This document shows, in pieces, positions 25,545 through 32,561 of a DNA stretch of 36,380 nucleotides. Positions within the stretch are counted from its first letter, which is position 1. Each line of letters begins with the position of its first letter. The notes beneath the pieces were generated by a model. That model was not told where the DNA came from. It worked only from the letters and a program-made list of their open reading frames with translations, and made no database searches. Location of the stretch: positions 1 to 36,380 of the forward strand of contig JALRGK010000074.1 of assembly GCA_023253415.1 (NCBI GenBank), read 5' to 3'. This stretch comes from Rhodocyclaceae bacterium. Its GTDB lineage: Bacteria > Pseudomonadota > Gammaproteobacteria > Burkholderiales > Rhodocyclaceae. A program made the translations under genes and the position numbers.

Positions 25545-26327
25545 TTACGATTCATTATACGTTTGCAAGGCATCGAGAATACCCTGATCACCGCCTGCGG
25601 TAACCGTGACATGATCAAAACCAAGGACCCTTGCCGCTTCGGCAATCCGCGCATGCGGTACCATTACCATAACGCTCCGAAAGCGGGCCGCCAAATCTTC
25701 GGGCATGCCCCGCATCAGCCGCTGCAGTGATTCACTACTACTGATGACAGCCAACGTTGGCGGCGTTTGCTCATAAAGTTGCTGGAGCGCCGGCACAGCA
25801 AACGGGTTCAACTGACGTTGATAACTGGCCACTTCATCAACGCACCCCCCTCGATCGCGCAAGGCTTGCGCCAAAAAGTCCCGACCACCTTCTCCCCGAA
25901 TCAGCGCGAACCGTTGCCCATGACAGTTTTCCTCAGAAAAGAATGGCAATGCCATCAGGCCTTCGCTATCGAAACGGTCTGATGGCATGAGAATCTGTTC
26001 AACACCCAGATCACGCAAAACCCGTGCCGTGCCGGGGCCAACAGAGGCAGCGGCTAATGAAGATGGCCAGGGCAGCTTCGACGTCAAGATCGGCCATGAC
26101 GTCCGTACGGCATTCGCACTAACGAATAACACAGCCCGATAACGATTCAAATGCTGCGCTATGTGATTCAACGCCGGCGCTGCAGCTATTGGTGTAATCG
26201 CAAGAAACGGTATATGTGAGGCTAAACCACCCAAGGCATGAACCCCCGCCAGCAGGGTATGCGCCTGCCCCTCGGGTCGAGTGATCAGGACATGATGTCC
26301 ATTCAGCGGTCTGGTTAACGATGCCAC
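25545..26327 (-). CDS. hemD: Uroporphyrinogen-III synthase HemD
   Basis: HemD closes and inverts ring D of hydroxymethylbilane to give uroporphyrinogen III. The family is poorly conserved; support comes from the N-terminal VLITRPEGQAHTLLAGVHALGG, the VSANAVRTSW strand, SVGPGTARVLRDLG, ALIRGEGGRDFLAQALRDRG and SSESLQRLM, plus position directly after hemC. The start is a GTG at 26327 with no strong Shine-Dalgarno. An ATG at 26350 overlaps the hemC stop but is out of frame and closes after 11 codons. Length is 260 residues. Confidence 0.9.
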   Translation of the reverse strand: MASLTRPLNGHHVLITRPEGQAHTLLAGVHALGGLASHIPFLAITPIAAAPALNHIAQHLNRYRAVLFVSANAVRTSWPILTSKLPWPSSLAAASVGPGTARVLRDLGVEQILMPSDRFDSEGLMALPFFSEENCHGQRFALIRGEGGRDFLAQALRDRGGCVDEVASYQRQLNPFAVPALQQLYEQTPPTLAVISSSESLQRLMRGMPEDLAARFRSVMVMVPHARIAEAARVLGFDHVTVTAGGDQGILDALQTYNES

Positions 26328-26349
26328 TGTTGCACGGTGCTGTCTGACA

Positions 26350-27279
26350 TTAGCCGGCGTTGATCTGACAGATCAGTTGATCGGCACCTTGTCCCAGCAA
26401 TGATTCGGCCAGTGCCTTACCGAGCTGTTCTGCCTCTGACCAAGGGCCACGACACTCACCCGCAACAATCTTGGTGCCATCCACCGAGGCAACCAGACCG
26501 CGCAACCAGAAATGCTCACCATTTTCCGGCACAGCAAAGCCAGCAATCGGTAGATGGCAGCTACCACCCAGCCGGCGGGAGAATGCGCGTTCTGCCGTGA
26601 CGCATGCGGCTGTCGCAGGATCTGCCAGTGCATCCGCAATACGCTGCATGAGCGGCTGCCCTTCACAGATTTCGATGCCAAGCGCCCCCTGACCGGGTGC
26701 CGGTAGCATGTCTGAAGGGTCAATCCGAGCACGGATCCGTTCAGCCAATCCCAGACGAACAAGTCCGGCCGCCGCAAGAATAATGGCGTCGAACTCACCC
26801 TCGTCGAGCTTACGCAAGCGTGTGTCCAGATTGCCGCGTAGGGGTTTGATGACCAGATGCGGGAATCGGGCTCGCAACTGAGCCTCCCGACGTAGGCTGG
26901 ATGTGCCAACGACAGCGCCGGCCGGCAGATCTACCAGGGTGGCATAACGGGGGCTGACAAAGGCATCACGCGGGTCCTCCCGCTCGCTGATGGCGGCCAA
27001 AACAAAGCCTTCCGGCATCTCCATGGGTACATCTTTCATGGAATGTACGGCCAGATCAGCTCGGCCTTCAGCCATCGCAACCTCTAGCTCCTTGATGAAC
27101 AGCCCTTTGCCGCCAATCGCTGCCAGGGGCCGATCCAGAATCTGATCACCACGCGTGGTCATGCCCAGAATCTGGACATCACGATCCGGGTTTTTCGCCT
27201 GCAATAGGGCTTGTACGTGTTTGGCCTGCCACATGGCCAGTCGGGATTCTCGGGAGGCGATAACAAGAGGCGTCGACAT
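26350..27279 (-). CDS. hemC: Hydroxymethylbilane synthase (porphobilinogen deaminase) HemC
   Basis: HemC polymerises four porphobilinogen units on a covalent dipyrromethane cofactor. The 309 residues show IASRESRLAMWQAKHVQ, the HSMKDVPMEMPEGF active-site region, GTSSLRREAQLR, RGNLDTRLRKLDEGEFDAI and LPAPGQGALGIE. The cofactor-attachment cysteine is C241 in GGSCHLPIAGFA. It heads the hemCDXY cluster and is divergent from argH, an arrangement shared by many beta- and gammaproteobacteria. Confidence 0.96.
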   Translation of the reverse strand: MSTPLVIASRESRLAMWQAKHVQALLQAKNPDRDVQILGMTTRGDQILDRPLAAIGGKGLFIKELEVAMAEGRADLAVHSMKDVPMEMPEGFVLAAISEREDPRDAFVSPRYATLVDLPAGAVVGTSSLRREAQLRARFPHLVIKPLRGNLDTRLRKLDEGEFDAIILAAAGLVRLGLAERIRARIDPSDMLPAPGQGALGIEICEGQPLMQRIADALADPATAACVTAERAFSRRLGGSCHLPIAGFAVPENGEHFWLRGLVASVDGTKIVAGECRGPWSEAEQLGKALAESLLGQGADQLICQINAG

Positions 27280-27312
27280 AAATTATTTCAAAATCCAACG
27301 GTGCAAAGACTG

Positions 27313-27328
27313 CGGGTGCAATTACCCG
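27313..27328. other. Near-palindrome in the hemC-argH intergenic region
   Basis: CGGGT (27313-27317) and ACCCG (27324-27328) flank six bases in the middle of the divergent hemC-argH gap. It could be a small operator or a fortuitous inverted repeat. I do not recognise a regulator for it. Confidence 0.25.
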
Positions 27329-27359
27329 AATGAATGCAATCCTAGCACGCGGCATCCCT

Positions 27360-27365
27360 TATAAT
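27360..27365 (+). promoter_or_regulatory. Probable -10 element of argH
   Basis: A perfect TATAAT lies 34 bases before the preferred argH start. The -35 region (near 27337-27342) is not consensus. The upstream ATG at 27364 overlaps this hexamer, which argues against using it as the translation start. Confidence 0.5.
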
Positions 27366-27399
27366 GTACGGTTTACAGCCACTTTTGCGACTTGCTGCC

Positions 27400-28803
27400 A
27401 TGTCTGCCAACGAAAAGACCCAAGCCTCCACGCCCTACACCTGGGCAGGCCGTTTTGATGAACCGATGTCGGATCTCGTCAAACGCTATACTGCATCGGT
27501 TGATTTCGACCAGCGCCTCTGGCAACAGGATATCCGCGGCTCGCTGGCGCATGCCCGAATGCTCGCCAAACAACAGATCATCAGCGCCCAGGATCTGGCC
27601 GATATTGAACGCGGTATGACGCAGATTCTTGGCGAACTGGAACGTGGCGAGTTCACGTGGTCGCTGGATCTGGAAGATGTACACCTCAATATCGAGCACC
27701 GACTGACCAGCCTGGTCGGTGATGCTGGAAAGCGTTTGCATACTGGCCGTTCGCGTAACGACCAGGTCGCTACTGATATTCGCCTGTGGCTACGCGACAG
27801 CATTGACATCCTGCTTGAACTCTTCAAGCGCCTCCAGCTGGCACTCGTAACGCTGGCAGAACAGCATGCAGCGACACCGATGCCGGGCTTTACACACTTG
27901 CAAGTAGCTCAACCAGTCACCTTTGGCCACCACCTGATGGCCTATGTGGAAATGCTGGCGCGTGACGCCGAACGCCTGACGGACATGCGTCGTCGCGTCA
28001 ACCGCCTACCGCTGGGCAGCGCTGCGCTGGCGGGCACAACCTACCCGATCGATCGTCACTTCGTCGCTGAACAACTGGGCTTTGAGGCGGTGTGTGAAAA
28101 CTCGCTGGATGCCGTATCGGATCGTGACTTCGCGATCGAATTCTGTGCCGCAGCATCACTGGCTATGATTCACCTGTCGCGCTTCTCCGAAGAGCTGGTA
28201 CTCTGGATGACGCCACGTTTTGGCTTTGTCATGCTGGCGGATCGCTTCTGCACCGGTTCGTCGATCATGCCGCAAAAGAAGAACCCGGACGTACCAGAGC
28301 TGGCGCGTGGTAAAACGGGTCGAGTCATCGGTGATCTGAACACGCTGCTCGTCCTGATGAAAGGCCAGCCGCTGGCCTACAACAAAGACAACCAGGAAGA
28401 TAAAGAACCGCTGTTCGATGCTGTCGATACCCTGACCGATACGCTACGTATTTTCGTTGATCTGGTACCGGGTATCACCGTGCGACCGGAGCCAATGGCC
28501 AGTGCACTTCTTCAGGGTTACGCGACCGCTACCGACCTGGCCGACTATCTGGTGCGCAAAGGTCTGCCCTTCCGCGAAGCGCACGAAGTCGTGGGGCTAG
28601 CTGTCAAGGCCGCAGAAAAGAAAGGGGTGGACCTCGCCGACCTGACGCTCAACGAGCTGCAAGCCTTCTCGCCACTGATTGAATCCGATGTCGTGCATGC
28701 CTTGACTGTCGAAGGCTCCCTGGCTGCCCGCAATCACATTGGCGGCACAGCGCCGAAACAGGTCAAAGCGGCGATCGAGCGCGCACTGAAACGCCTCGCA
28801 TAA
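27400..28803 (+). CDS. argH: Argininosuccinate lyase ArgH
   Basis: ArgH cleaves argininosuccinate to arginine and fumarate, the last step of arginine synthesis. The ATG at 27400 gives 467 residues beginning MSANEKTQASTPYTWAGRF. The ATG at 27364 in the same frame overlaps the -10 and adds residues unlike the family. Signatures are WAGRFDEPMSDLVKRYTASV, TGRSRNDQVATDIRLWLRD, GFTHLQVAQPVTFGHHL and the fumarase-superfamily catalytic loop GSSIMPQKKNPDVPEL (about 286-301). Length is standard. Confidence 0.96.
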   Translation: MSANEKTQASTPYTWAGRFDEPMSDLVKRYTASVDFDQRLWQQDIRGSLAHARMLAKQQIISAQDLADIERGMTQILGELERGEFTWSLDLEDVHLNIEHRLTSLVGDAGKRLHTGRSRNDQVATDIRLWLRDSIDILLELFKRLQLALVTLAEQHAATPMPGFTHLQVAQPVTFGHHLMAYVEMLARDAERLTDMRRRVNRLPLGSAALAGTTYPIDRHFVAEQLGFEAVCENSLDAVSDRDFAIEFCAAASLAMIHLSRFSEELVLWMTPRFGFVMLADRFCTGSSIMPQKKNPDVPELARGKTGRVIGDLNTLLVLMKGQPLAYNKDNQEDKEPLFDAVDTLTDTLRIFVDLVPGITVRPEPMASALLQGYATATDLADYLVRKGLPFREAHEVVGLAVKAAEKKGVDLADLTLNELQAFSPLIESDVVHALTVEGSLAARNHIGGTAPKQVKAAIERALKRLA

Positions 28804-28815
28804 GCCCCTGCCCTC

Positions 28816-29394
28816 TTAGAAAGCGATCCCGAAGAGGATCGCAGCCCCCATTACGAGAAAAATGCCCGCGGTGATTCGATGAATCATGTCGATGGGCATT
28901 CTTTTCGCCAACGCATCGCCGAAAAAGACCACCGGCACGTTAGCGATAACCATGCCCAGCGTCGAACCGGCAACAACCGCGGTGAGATCCTGAAAGCGTG
29001 CCGCCAAAATTGCCGTGGCGATCTGGGTTTTGTCACCCATCTCCAGCAGAAAGAAGATAACCGTCGTCATGACAAAGACGCCATAGCGCTTCATCCGATT
29101 CTCAGCGACATTCTCTTCGTCAGCATCCAGCTTATCGGGAATTAACATCCAACCGGCCATAACGACAAAGGATCCTGCCAGAATCCAGCGGGTCCATTCC
29201 GGGCCCAGCCATTCAAAGACGGACTCACCAACCAGGGCCGCTAGGGCATGGTTAATGATCGTGGCAACCAGGATGCCTCCACTGATCGCCCACGGCGAGC
29301 GGTAACGCGTCGCTAGCACCAGTGAGAGCAACTGGGTCTTGTCGCCTATCTCAGCCAGCGCTACGACCCCCGTAGCGATCAGGAAGGCCTCCAT
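28816..29394 (-). CDS. TMEM165/GDT1 (UPF0016) family cation transporter, MneA-like
   Basis: This 192-residue membrane protein has about six helices arranged as two homologous halves. Each half carries the family signature E-x-G-D-K-T: E15-T20 (EIGDKT) and E118-T123 (EMGDKT). Members exchange Mn2+ or Ca2+ for protons, and the bacterial form MneA exports manganese. A hydrophilic loop (about 87-103, DKLDADEENVAENRMKR) separates the halves. It begins 5 bases after the grxD stop, so the two are probably one transcript. No Mn-sensing yybP-ykoY riboswitch can fit in front of it. Manganese export is inferred from the family. Confidence 0.9.
   Translation of the reverse strand: MEAFLIATGVVALAEIGDKTQLLSLVLATRYRSPWAISGGILVATIINHALAALVGESVFEWLGPEWTRWILAGSFVVMAGWMLIPDKLDADEENVAENRMKRYGVFVMTTVIFFLLEMGDKTQIATAILAARFQDLTAVVAGSTLGMVIANVPVVFFGDALAKRMPIDMIHRITAGIFLVMGAAILFGIAF
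28823..28842 (-). terminator. Hairpin in the last codons of the GDT1 gene, possible bidirectional terminator
   Basis: GCGATCC (28823-28829) and GGATCGC (28836-28842) form a perfect seven-base-pair stem with a six-base loop that reads TCTTCG on the minus strand, between convergent argH and the GDT1 gene. Read on the minus strand it is followed by a weak TTTCT. On the plus strand it comes 20 bases after the argH stop without a T-run. It lies inside the GDT1 coding sequence (its last codons). The stem is clear, but the terminator function is tentative. Confidence 0.4.
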
Positions 29395-29399
29395 CGGGA

Positions 29400-29732
29400 T
29401 CAGTTCTTGTAAGGCTCAACCAGTGCCTGCAGTTCGCCAGCCTGGAACATTTCCATCATGATGTCGCTGCCGCCAATAAACTCACCATTGACGTAAAGCT
29501 GTGGAATTGTCGGCCAGTTGGCATAGACCTTCACGCCCTCACGGACCTCGGGATTTTCCAGCACATTCACGCTGAAAAATTTGCTGACACCGCTTTCGCG
29601 CAGCAGCTTGCACGCCCGCTGCGAGAAACCACACTGCGGAAACTGCGGGGTGCCCTTCATGTACAGAACGACCGGATGGCCTTTGACCTGTTCATCAATA
29701 AGGGCCAGCACGGGATTATTGTTGTCGCTCAT
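29400..29732 (-). CDS. grxD: Monothiol glutaredoxin GrxD (Grx4 type)
   Basis: GrxD is a CGFS-type glutaredoxin that carries [2Fe-2S] clusters with glutathione and takes part in Fe-S trafficking. The 110 residues contain KGTPQFPQCGFSQRACKLL with the cluster ligand C34, then the cis-proline WPTIPQLYVNGEFIGGSDI, both diagnostic. Length is typical. GGAG precedes the ATG, and its own promoter is visible upstream (29771-29799). The downstream partner is the GDT1-type transporter. Confidence 0.95.
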   Translation of the reverse strand: MSDNNNPVLALIDEQVKGHPVVLYMKGTPQFPQCGFSQRACKLLRESGVSKFFSVNVLENPEVREGVKVYANWPTIPQLYVNGEFIGGSDIMMEMFQAGELQALVEPYKN

Positions 29733-29770
29733 AGTCTGACTCCATCATCTGTTGGGTAAAACGATCACGG

Positions 29771-29799
29771 AGTCTAGCCAAGCCGGCGCAGCTCGTCAA
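29771..29799 (-). promoter_or_regulatory. Sigma70-type promoter of grxD-GDT1
   Basis: Reading the minus strand, TTGACG (29799-29794) is followed by exactly 17 bases and TAGACT (29776-29771). This matches five of six -35 bases and four of six -10 bases at ideal spacing. The predicted start is near 29764, leaving a leader of about 32 nt with a GGAG before the grxD ATG. Confidence 0.6.
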
Positions 29800-29808
29800 A
29801 CTTAAAAC

Positions 29809-30243
29809 TCAACGATGAGATCTCAACTTTTCAATCACGCTGTAGAGGCTCATACCTGCCAGCAAGCTGGCCATGTAGATCACACCTTCAGGTACACCCG
29901 CCCCTAGGAGCACTAAGCCGGGCCCGGGGCAAATGCCCGTAATGCCCCAACCTATGCCAAAAAGGACTGAGCCGGCAATCAGACGTCCATCAATCTTGCG
30001 ACTGCTCGGTAAGTTCAAAGGCTCACCCAACAAAGTTTTAGGTTGCCTTTTCAGCATCGCAAAACCAATACTCCCAACGACCAGGCCACCCCCCATCACC
30101 AAACCCAGTGACGGATCCCATGGGCCTGCCACATCGAGAAACCCAACAACCTTTGCAGGATTGGCCATCCCGGACAGAATCAGCCCTAGGCCGAGTAGCA
30201 AACCGGCCAGACCGGCTGTTATCCATTGATAGACACGACTCAT
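29809..30243 (-). CDS. YeeE/YedE-family transporter, second half (DUF6691-like)
   Basis: This 144-residue membrane protein of about four helices carries LLLGLGLILSGMANPAKVVGFLDV near the N-terminus and GIGWGITGICPGPGLV with C105 in the second half. These are hallmark loops of the YeeE/YedE sulfur-compound transporter family, in which conserved cysteines line the thiosulfate path. It starts 3 bases after the other half (30247-30702), so the two subunits are presumably made together and act as one transporter. The substrate (thiosulfate, persulfide or another sulfur species) is inferred from the family and from the BigR-like regulator. Confidence 0.88.
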   Translation of the reverse strand: MSRVYQWITAGLAGLLLGLGLILSGMANPAKVVGFLDVAGPWDPSLGLVMGGGLVVGSIGFAMLKRQPKTLLGEPLNLPSSRKIDGRLIAGSVLFGIGWGITGICPGPGLVLLGAGVPEGVIYMASLLAGMSLYSVIEKLRSHR

Positions 30244-30246
30244 CGA

Positions 30247-30702
30247 TCAGGCTCCCAGCACATGGCGCATGATAAAAACCGTCACGATGGCCGAACCCAT
30301 GAAACTGCACACAGCCATTAGCGAACGCAACGAGAACCGAGAAAGGCCGCAAATCCCGTGACCACTGGTGCAACCATTGGCATACCGTGTGCCCAGGCCA
30401 ACTAGCAGGCCGCCAATAACGAGTCCCATGGTACCAATTTGCTGTACGGATTGTGGTAAAGCCATGAGCGTCGACCACACAGCCGGCGCACCGATCAAGC
30501 CGATCAGAAAGGCAACGCGCCAGCCAAAATGTTCCCGCTTCTGTTGAACCAGTAATTCGATGAGATGGCCAAGAATACCGCTGATACCCGCAATACGACC
30601 ATTCGTCCAAGCCAGCCACACGGCTGCCAGACCGATCATGCCACCACCGATCAATGCCGCAATTGCTGCATTGAGTGTGAATGCGTCCCAATCAATCGTC
30701 AT
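30247..30702 (-). CDS. YeeE/YedE-family transporter, first half
   Basis: This 151-residue membrane protein has the signature GTRYANGCTSGHGICGLSRF with C111 and C118, and N-terminal helices around GGGMIGLAAVWLAWTNGRIAGISG. I place the start at the ATG at 30702, whose ATGA overlaps the stop of the upstream ArsR-type gene. A GTG three codons earlier is also in frame. The pair of short YeeE/YedE genes corresponds to a single full-length YeeE split in two, as in PmpA/PmpB-type operons. Frequent neighbours of such pairs are persulfide-responsive repressors, as seen here. Confidence 0.9.
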   Translation of the reverse strand: MTIDWDAFTLNAAIAALIGGGMIGLAAVWLAWTNGRIAGISGILGHLIELLVQQKREHFGWRVAFLIGLIGAPAVWSTLMALPQSVQQIGTMGLVIGGLLVGLGTRYANGCTSGHGICGLSRFSLRSLMAVCSFMGSAIVTVFIMRHVLGA

Positions 30703-31118
30703 ACAGCACACCCTTTGGTGGCCGACGCTTTGGTTTTGGCCGAAGACGTGGGCGTTGTGCAGTACAGACGATGCAGCGTTTCAAGAATCACCTGCACATG
30801 CGGATGGGCAACCCGGTAATAAATGTACTTCCCATCACGGCGGGTTGCAACAAAACCTTCATTACGCAACACGCCCAGCTGCTGTGACAGCGTTGGCTGT
30901 TGAATGTTCAGCAATTCCTCTAACTCGCCAACCGAGTATTCTCCTTCCAGCATCTGGCAGAGCAATAGCAGACGATCAGGATTGCCGATCACTTTAAGCA
31001 AGGAAACGACCTGCGCAGCTTGCGTCCGCATCCAATCGAGGTCGAGGACAGGTGCATTAGCAGGGGCTCGGGGCGAAGTTGACACAACTTCAGCTGGTTT
31101 CGGTTTTTTGAGTGCCAT
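30699..31118 (-). CDS. ArsR-family persulfide-responsive repressor (BigR/SqrR-like)
   Basis: This is a 139-residue winged-helix repressor. The DNA-binding core reads YSVGELEELLNIQQPTLSQQ (61-80), followed by LGVLRNEGFVATRRDGKYIYY. C54 (in RLLLLCQMLEGE) and C120 (in LHRLYC) are 66 residues apart, exactly the spacing of the redox pair C42/C108 in Xylella BigR, which links via sulfane sulfur to release DNA. A third Cys (C137) lies at the C-terminus. Its stop overlaps the YeeE-family start, so regulator and transporter are coupled. An AGGAG (31124-31128) precedes the ATG, and a palindrome in its promoter suggests autorepression. Confidence 0.9.
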   Translation of the reverse strand: MALKKPKPAEVVSTSPRAPANAPVLDLDWMRTQAAQVVSLLKVIGNPDRLLLLCQMLEGEYSVGELEELLNIQQPTLSQQLGVLRNEGFVATRRDGKYIYYRVAHPHVQVILETLHRLYCTTPTSSAKTKASATKGCAV

Positions 31119-31156
31119 GTTTTCTCCTGGGGTAGGAAATTTATGGATTTTTTCTC

Positions 31157-31162
31157 ATTATA
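31157..31162 (-). promoter_or_regulatory. Extended -10 promoter of the BigR-like operon
   Basis: On the minus strand TGG-TATAAT gives a perfect -10 with an upstream TG, an extended -10. This compensates for a poor -35 (TTCCAG, 31185-31180, spacing 17). The predicted start lies about 33 bases before the repressor ATG. Confidence 0.6.
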
Positions 31163-31167
31163 CCACT

Positions 31168-31181
31168 AGATATATACATCT
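31168..31181. promoter_or_regulatory. Probable operator of the BigR-like repressor
   Basis: AGATATATACATCT is a 14-base palindrome with a single mismatched pair, AT-rich, lying between the -35 and -10 of the repressor's own promoter. A repressor bound there would block RNA polymerase. BigR-type proteins are known to bind AT-rich palindromes overlapping their promoters. Binding here is inferred from position and symmetry. Confidence 0.5.
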
Positions 31182-31239
31182 GGAATGAAACTGAAGTAAA
31201 CCAACCGTGATTTGGCAGGACCTGCGATAGAATTCTTGC

Positions 31240-31458
31240 ATGACATTGTTCCCAACCTGGAAAAAACCCAGCGGCGCACCTGTGGCCTGCGTTGAGAAGA
31301 TCAAGGTTCTTAACGAGAATTTTGCAGAACTTCGTAATCTTGCGCAGGAAACATTGGACGATGCGCTACTACTCGGTTGTAGCGAGGCGCAGATCCGTCA
31401 GGCACTACGTGACTTGGTCGATAGTCTGGACACAGACTATAAAGAACTACCGGAATAA
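31240..31458 (+). CDS. Small conserved hypothetical protein (72 residues)
   Basis: The product is acidic and probably all helical: PVACVEKIKVLNENFAELRN, LAQETLDDALLLGCSEAQIR and ALRDLVDSLDTDYKEL, with two cysteines (C17, C47). I recall close relatives as unnamed small proteins in other betaproteobacteria, but no function. There is no signal peptide or membrane segment. It is divergent from the BigR-like repressor across a 121-base gap. A TAGAAT (31228-31233) ends only 6 bases before the ATG with no Shine-Dalgarno, which would give a leaderless or nearly leaderless transcript if it is the -10. It converges on the carbonic-anhydrase-like gene 5 bases away. Confidence 0.72.
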   Translation: MTLFPTWKKPSGAPVACVEKIKVLNENFAELRNLAQETLDDALLLGCSEAQIRQALRDLVDSLDTDYKELPE

Positions 31459-31463
31459 CCCCT

Positions 31464-32531
31464 TTATAACCAGTTGAGGCGTCGTGCAGGCCAATCTAGG
31501 ACAGCTGTCCGATCAATCATTCTTGACGCCAGATGCGGATAAGCTTCGGCAATAACCTGTCGGGCGAAGCCTGACAAAAAGCGGGCTTTCAATTCGGCAC
31601 GGGCTCGATCAACGCCAATGCTTTCATAAGGCACCGATGAAAACAGCAGGAAACCATCTTCAGGAATTCTGCCTGCCTGCATATTCGCCTCAATAATCCC
31701 CGCCGCTTTGATAATCGGCTCGGCCAGATTGGGGCTATATGGACCGATGATTAAAGCCAGGTTAGGGGTATGTAAGAAATCAAAGCCCCGCCCCAGGCAA
31801 ATCATCCATTCACGGTGTTCAATGTCGAGTTGACGGTGCCCCTCGACCAGAGCCTGGCGCATGCGGGATACATGACTGAAATTCCCGAGTAGGAGCGGTA
31901 TCAGATCCTCTTTCACGCTGCCATGCATATCCGGAAACAGCCGATTCAGGCGATGTCTCAGATCGATTGGCTCTGCTTCGGCCAAGTCTGCAACATCAAG
32001 GCGCTCGCCATGCGCACCATGGAGCACGAGCGCCTCTTCGTCGGTTTCAAAGCCACAAACGAGTGGATAAACCGTGGCATGCGCTTCACCGAATACCGCG
32101 GATATCTGCTCACGAATCTTTTGGGTATGCGCCAATGCCGCCGCCTGATCGTAGCCAAAACCAGCACATCCCCGATGGGCGTCGGACTTCGAATAGTGGT
32201 AAGTCACCATAAACAGCACACGCCGACCTTCGTGCACCCGATCCATCACGTACTGCGTGACCACTTCACCAAGGTGCGGCCACCCTAGGTCAAAGCGCCC
32301 GCCAAGATTGCGGAATGGCATCAGAATGCCGACAGGCATGCCTGTGGCTACAGGAATATTGATACGGCCATCCATACACTTTAAAACGGCGATGGCGGTA
32401 GGATGCTCGCTCAAATATAGCGAACGAGCCAGAACGGCTTCTGGACTTCGAAATGCATCTCCGTGGCGTTCAGCCAGATCGGCAAGCCAATCGATTCGCG
32501 CGCTGATCGGCTGCATTTGCATCGTGCTCAT
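31464..32531 (-). CDS. Divergent beta-carbonic-anhydrase-like (CsoSCA-related?) zinc protein
   Basis: I know no standard name for this 355-residue soluble protein. It carries both zinc-site motifs of beta-carbonic anhydrases in order: C-x-D-x-R in LKCMDGRINIP (C52, D54, R56) and H-x-x-C in DAHRGCAGFGYD (H119, C122). The stretch between them contains FRNLGG, comparable to the family's RNAGN. In the C-terminal half, WMICLGRGFDFL (around C245, R248) and DGFLLFSSVPYES look like a degenerate second copy without ligands. CsoSCA also pairs an active with an inactive domain. The ATG at 32531 has AGGAG 7 bases upstream; a TTG five codons earlier lacks this. It lies 30 bases behind fbpC on the same strand, so it is probably the last gene of the fbp operon. 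CO2 hydration is inferred, not proven. Confidence 0.72.
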   Translation of the reverse strand: MSTMQMQPISARIDWLADLAERHGDAFRSPEAVLARSLYLSEHPTAIAVLKCMDGRINIPVATGMPVGILMPFRNLGGRFDLGWPHLGEVVTQYVMDRVHEGRRVLFMVTYHYSKSDAHRGCAGFGYDQAAALAHTQKIREQISAVFGEAHATVYPLVCGFETDEEALVLHGAHGERLDVADLAEAEPIDLRHRLNRLFPDMHGSVKEDLIPLLLGNFSHVSRMRQALVEGHRQLDIEHREWMICLGRGFDFLHTPNLALIIGPYSPNLAEPIIKAAGIIEANMQAGRIPEDGFLLFSSVPYESIGVDRARAELKARFLSGFARQVIAEAYPHLASRMIDRTAVLDWPARRLNWL

Positions 32532-32561
32532 TCTGGGCTCCTGCAAACAGTCGGAACTACC

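Noticed and set aside
29395..29399. Manganese-sensing yybP-ykoY riboswitch before the GDT1-family gene
   Set aside because: Only five bases separate the gene from grxD, and the leader of grxD (about 32 nt) is too short for the aptamer.
30038..30691. 217-codon frame overlapping the two YeeE/YedE genes on the same strand
   Set aside because: It is rich in Cys, Trp and Arg from a shifted reading of membrane-protein codons, while the two overlapped frames carry clear family motifs.
31164..31183. Arsenic- or metal-sensing ArsR assignment for the 30699-31118 repressor
   Set aside because: No Cys-Val-Cys or typical metal-site motif is present. The cysteines match the BigR redox pair in both context and spacing.
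31464..32531. Assignment as a carboxysomal carbonic anhydrase (CsoSCA)
   Set aside because: No RuBisCO, shell protein or other carboxysome gene is nearby, and the His and second Cys ligand are only two residues apart, as in ordinary beta-CA. A relationship remains possible but the name would mislead.
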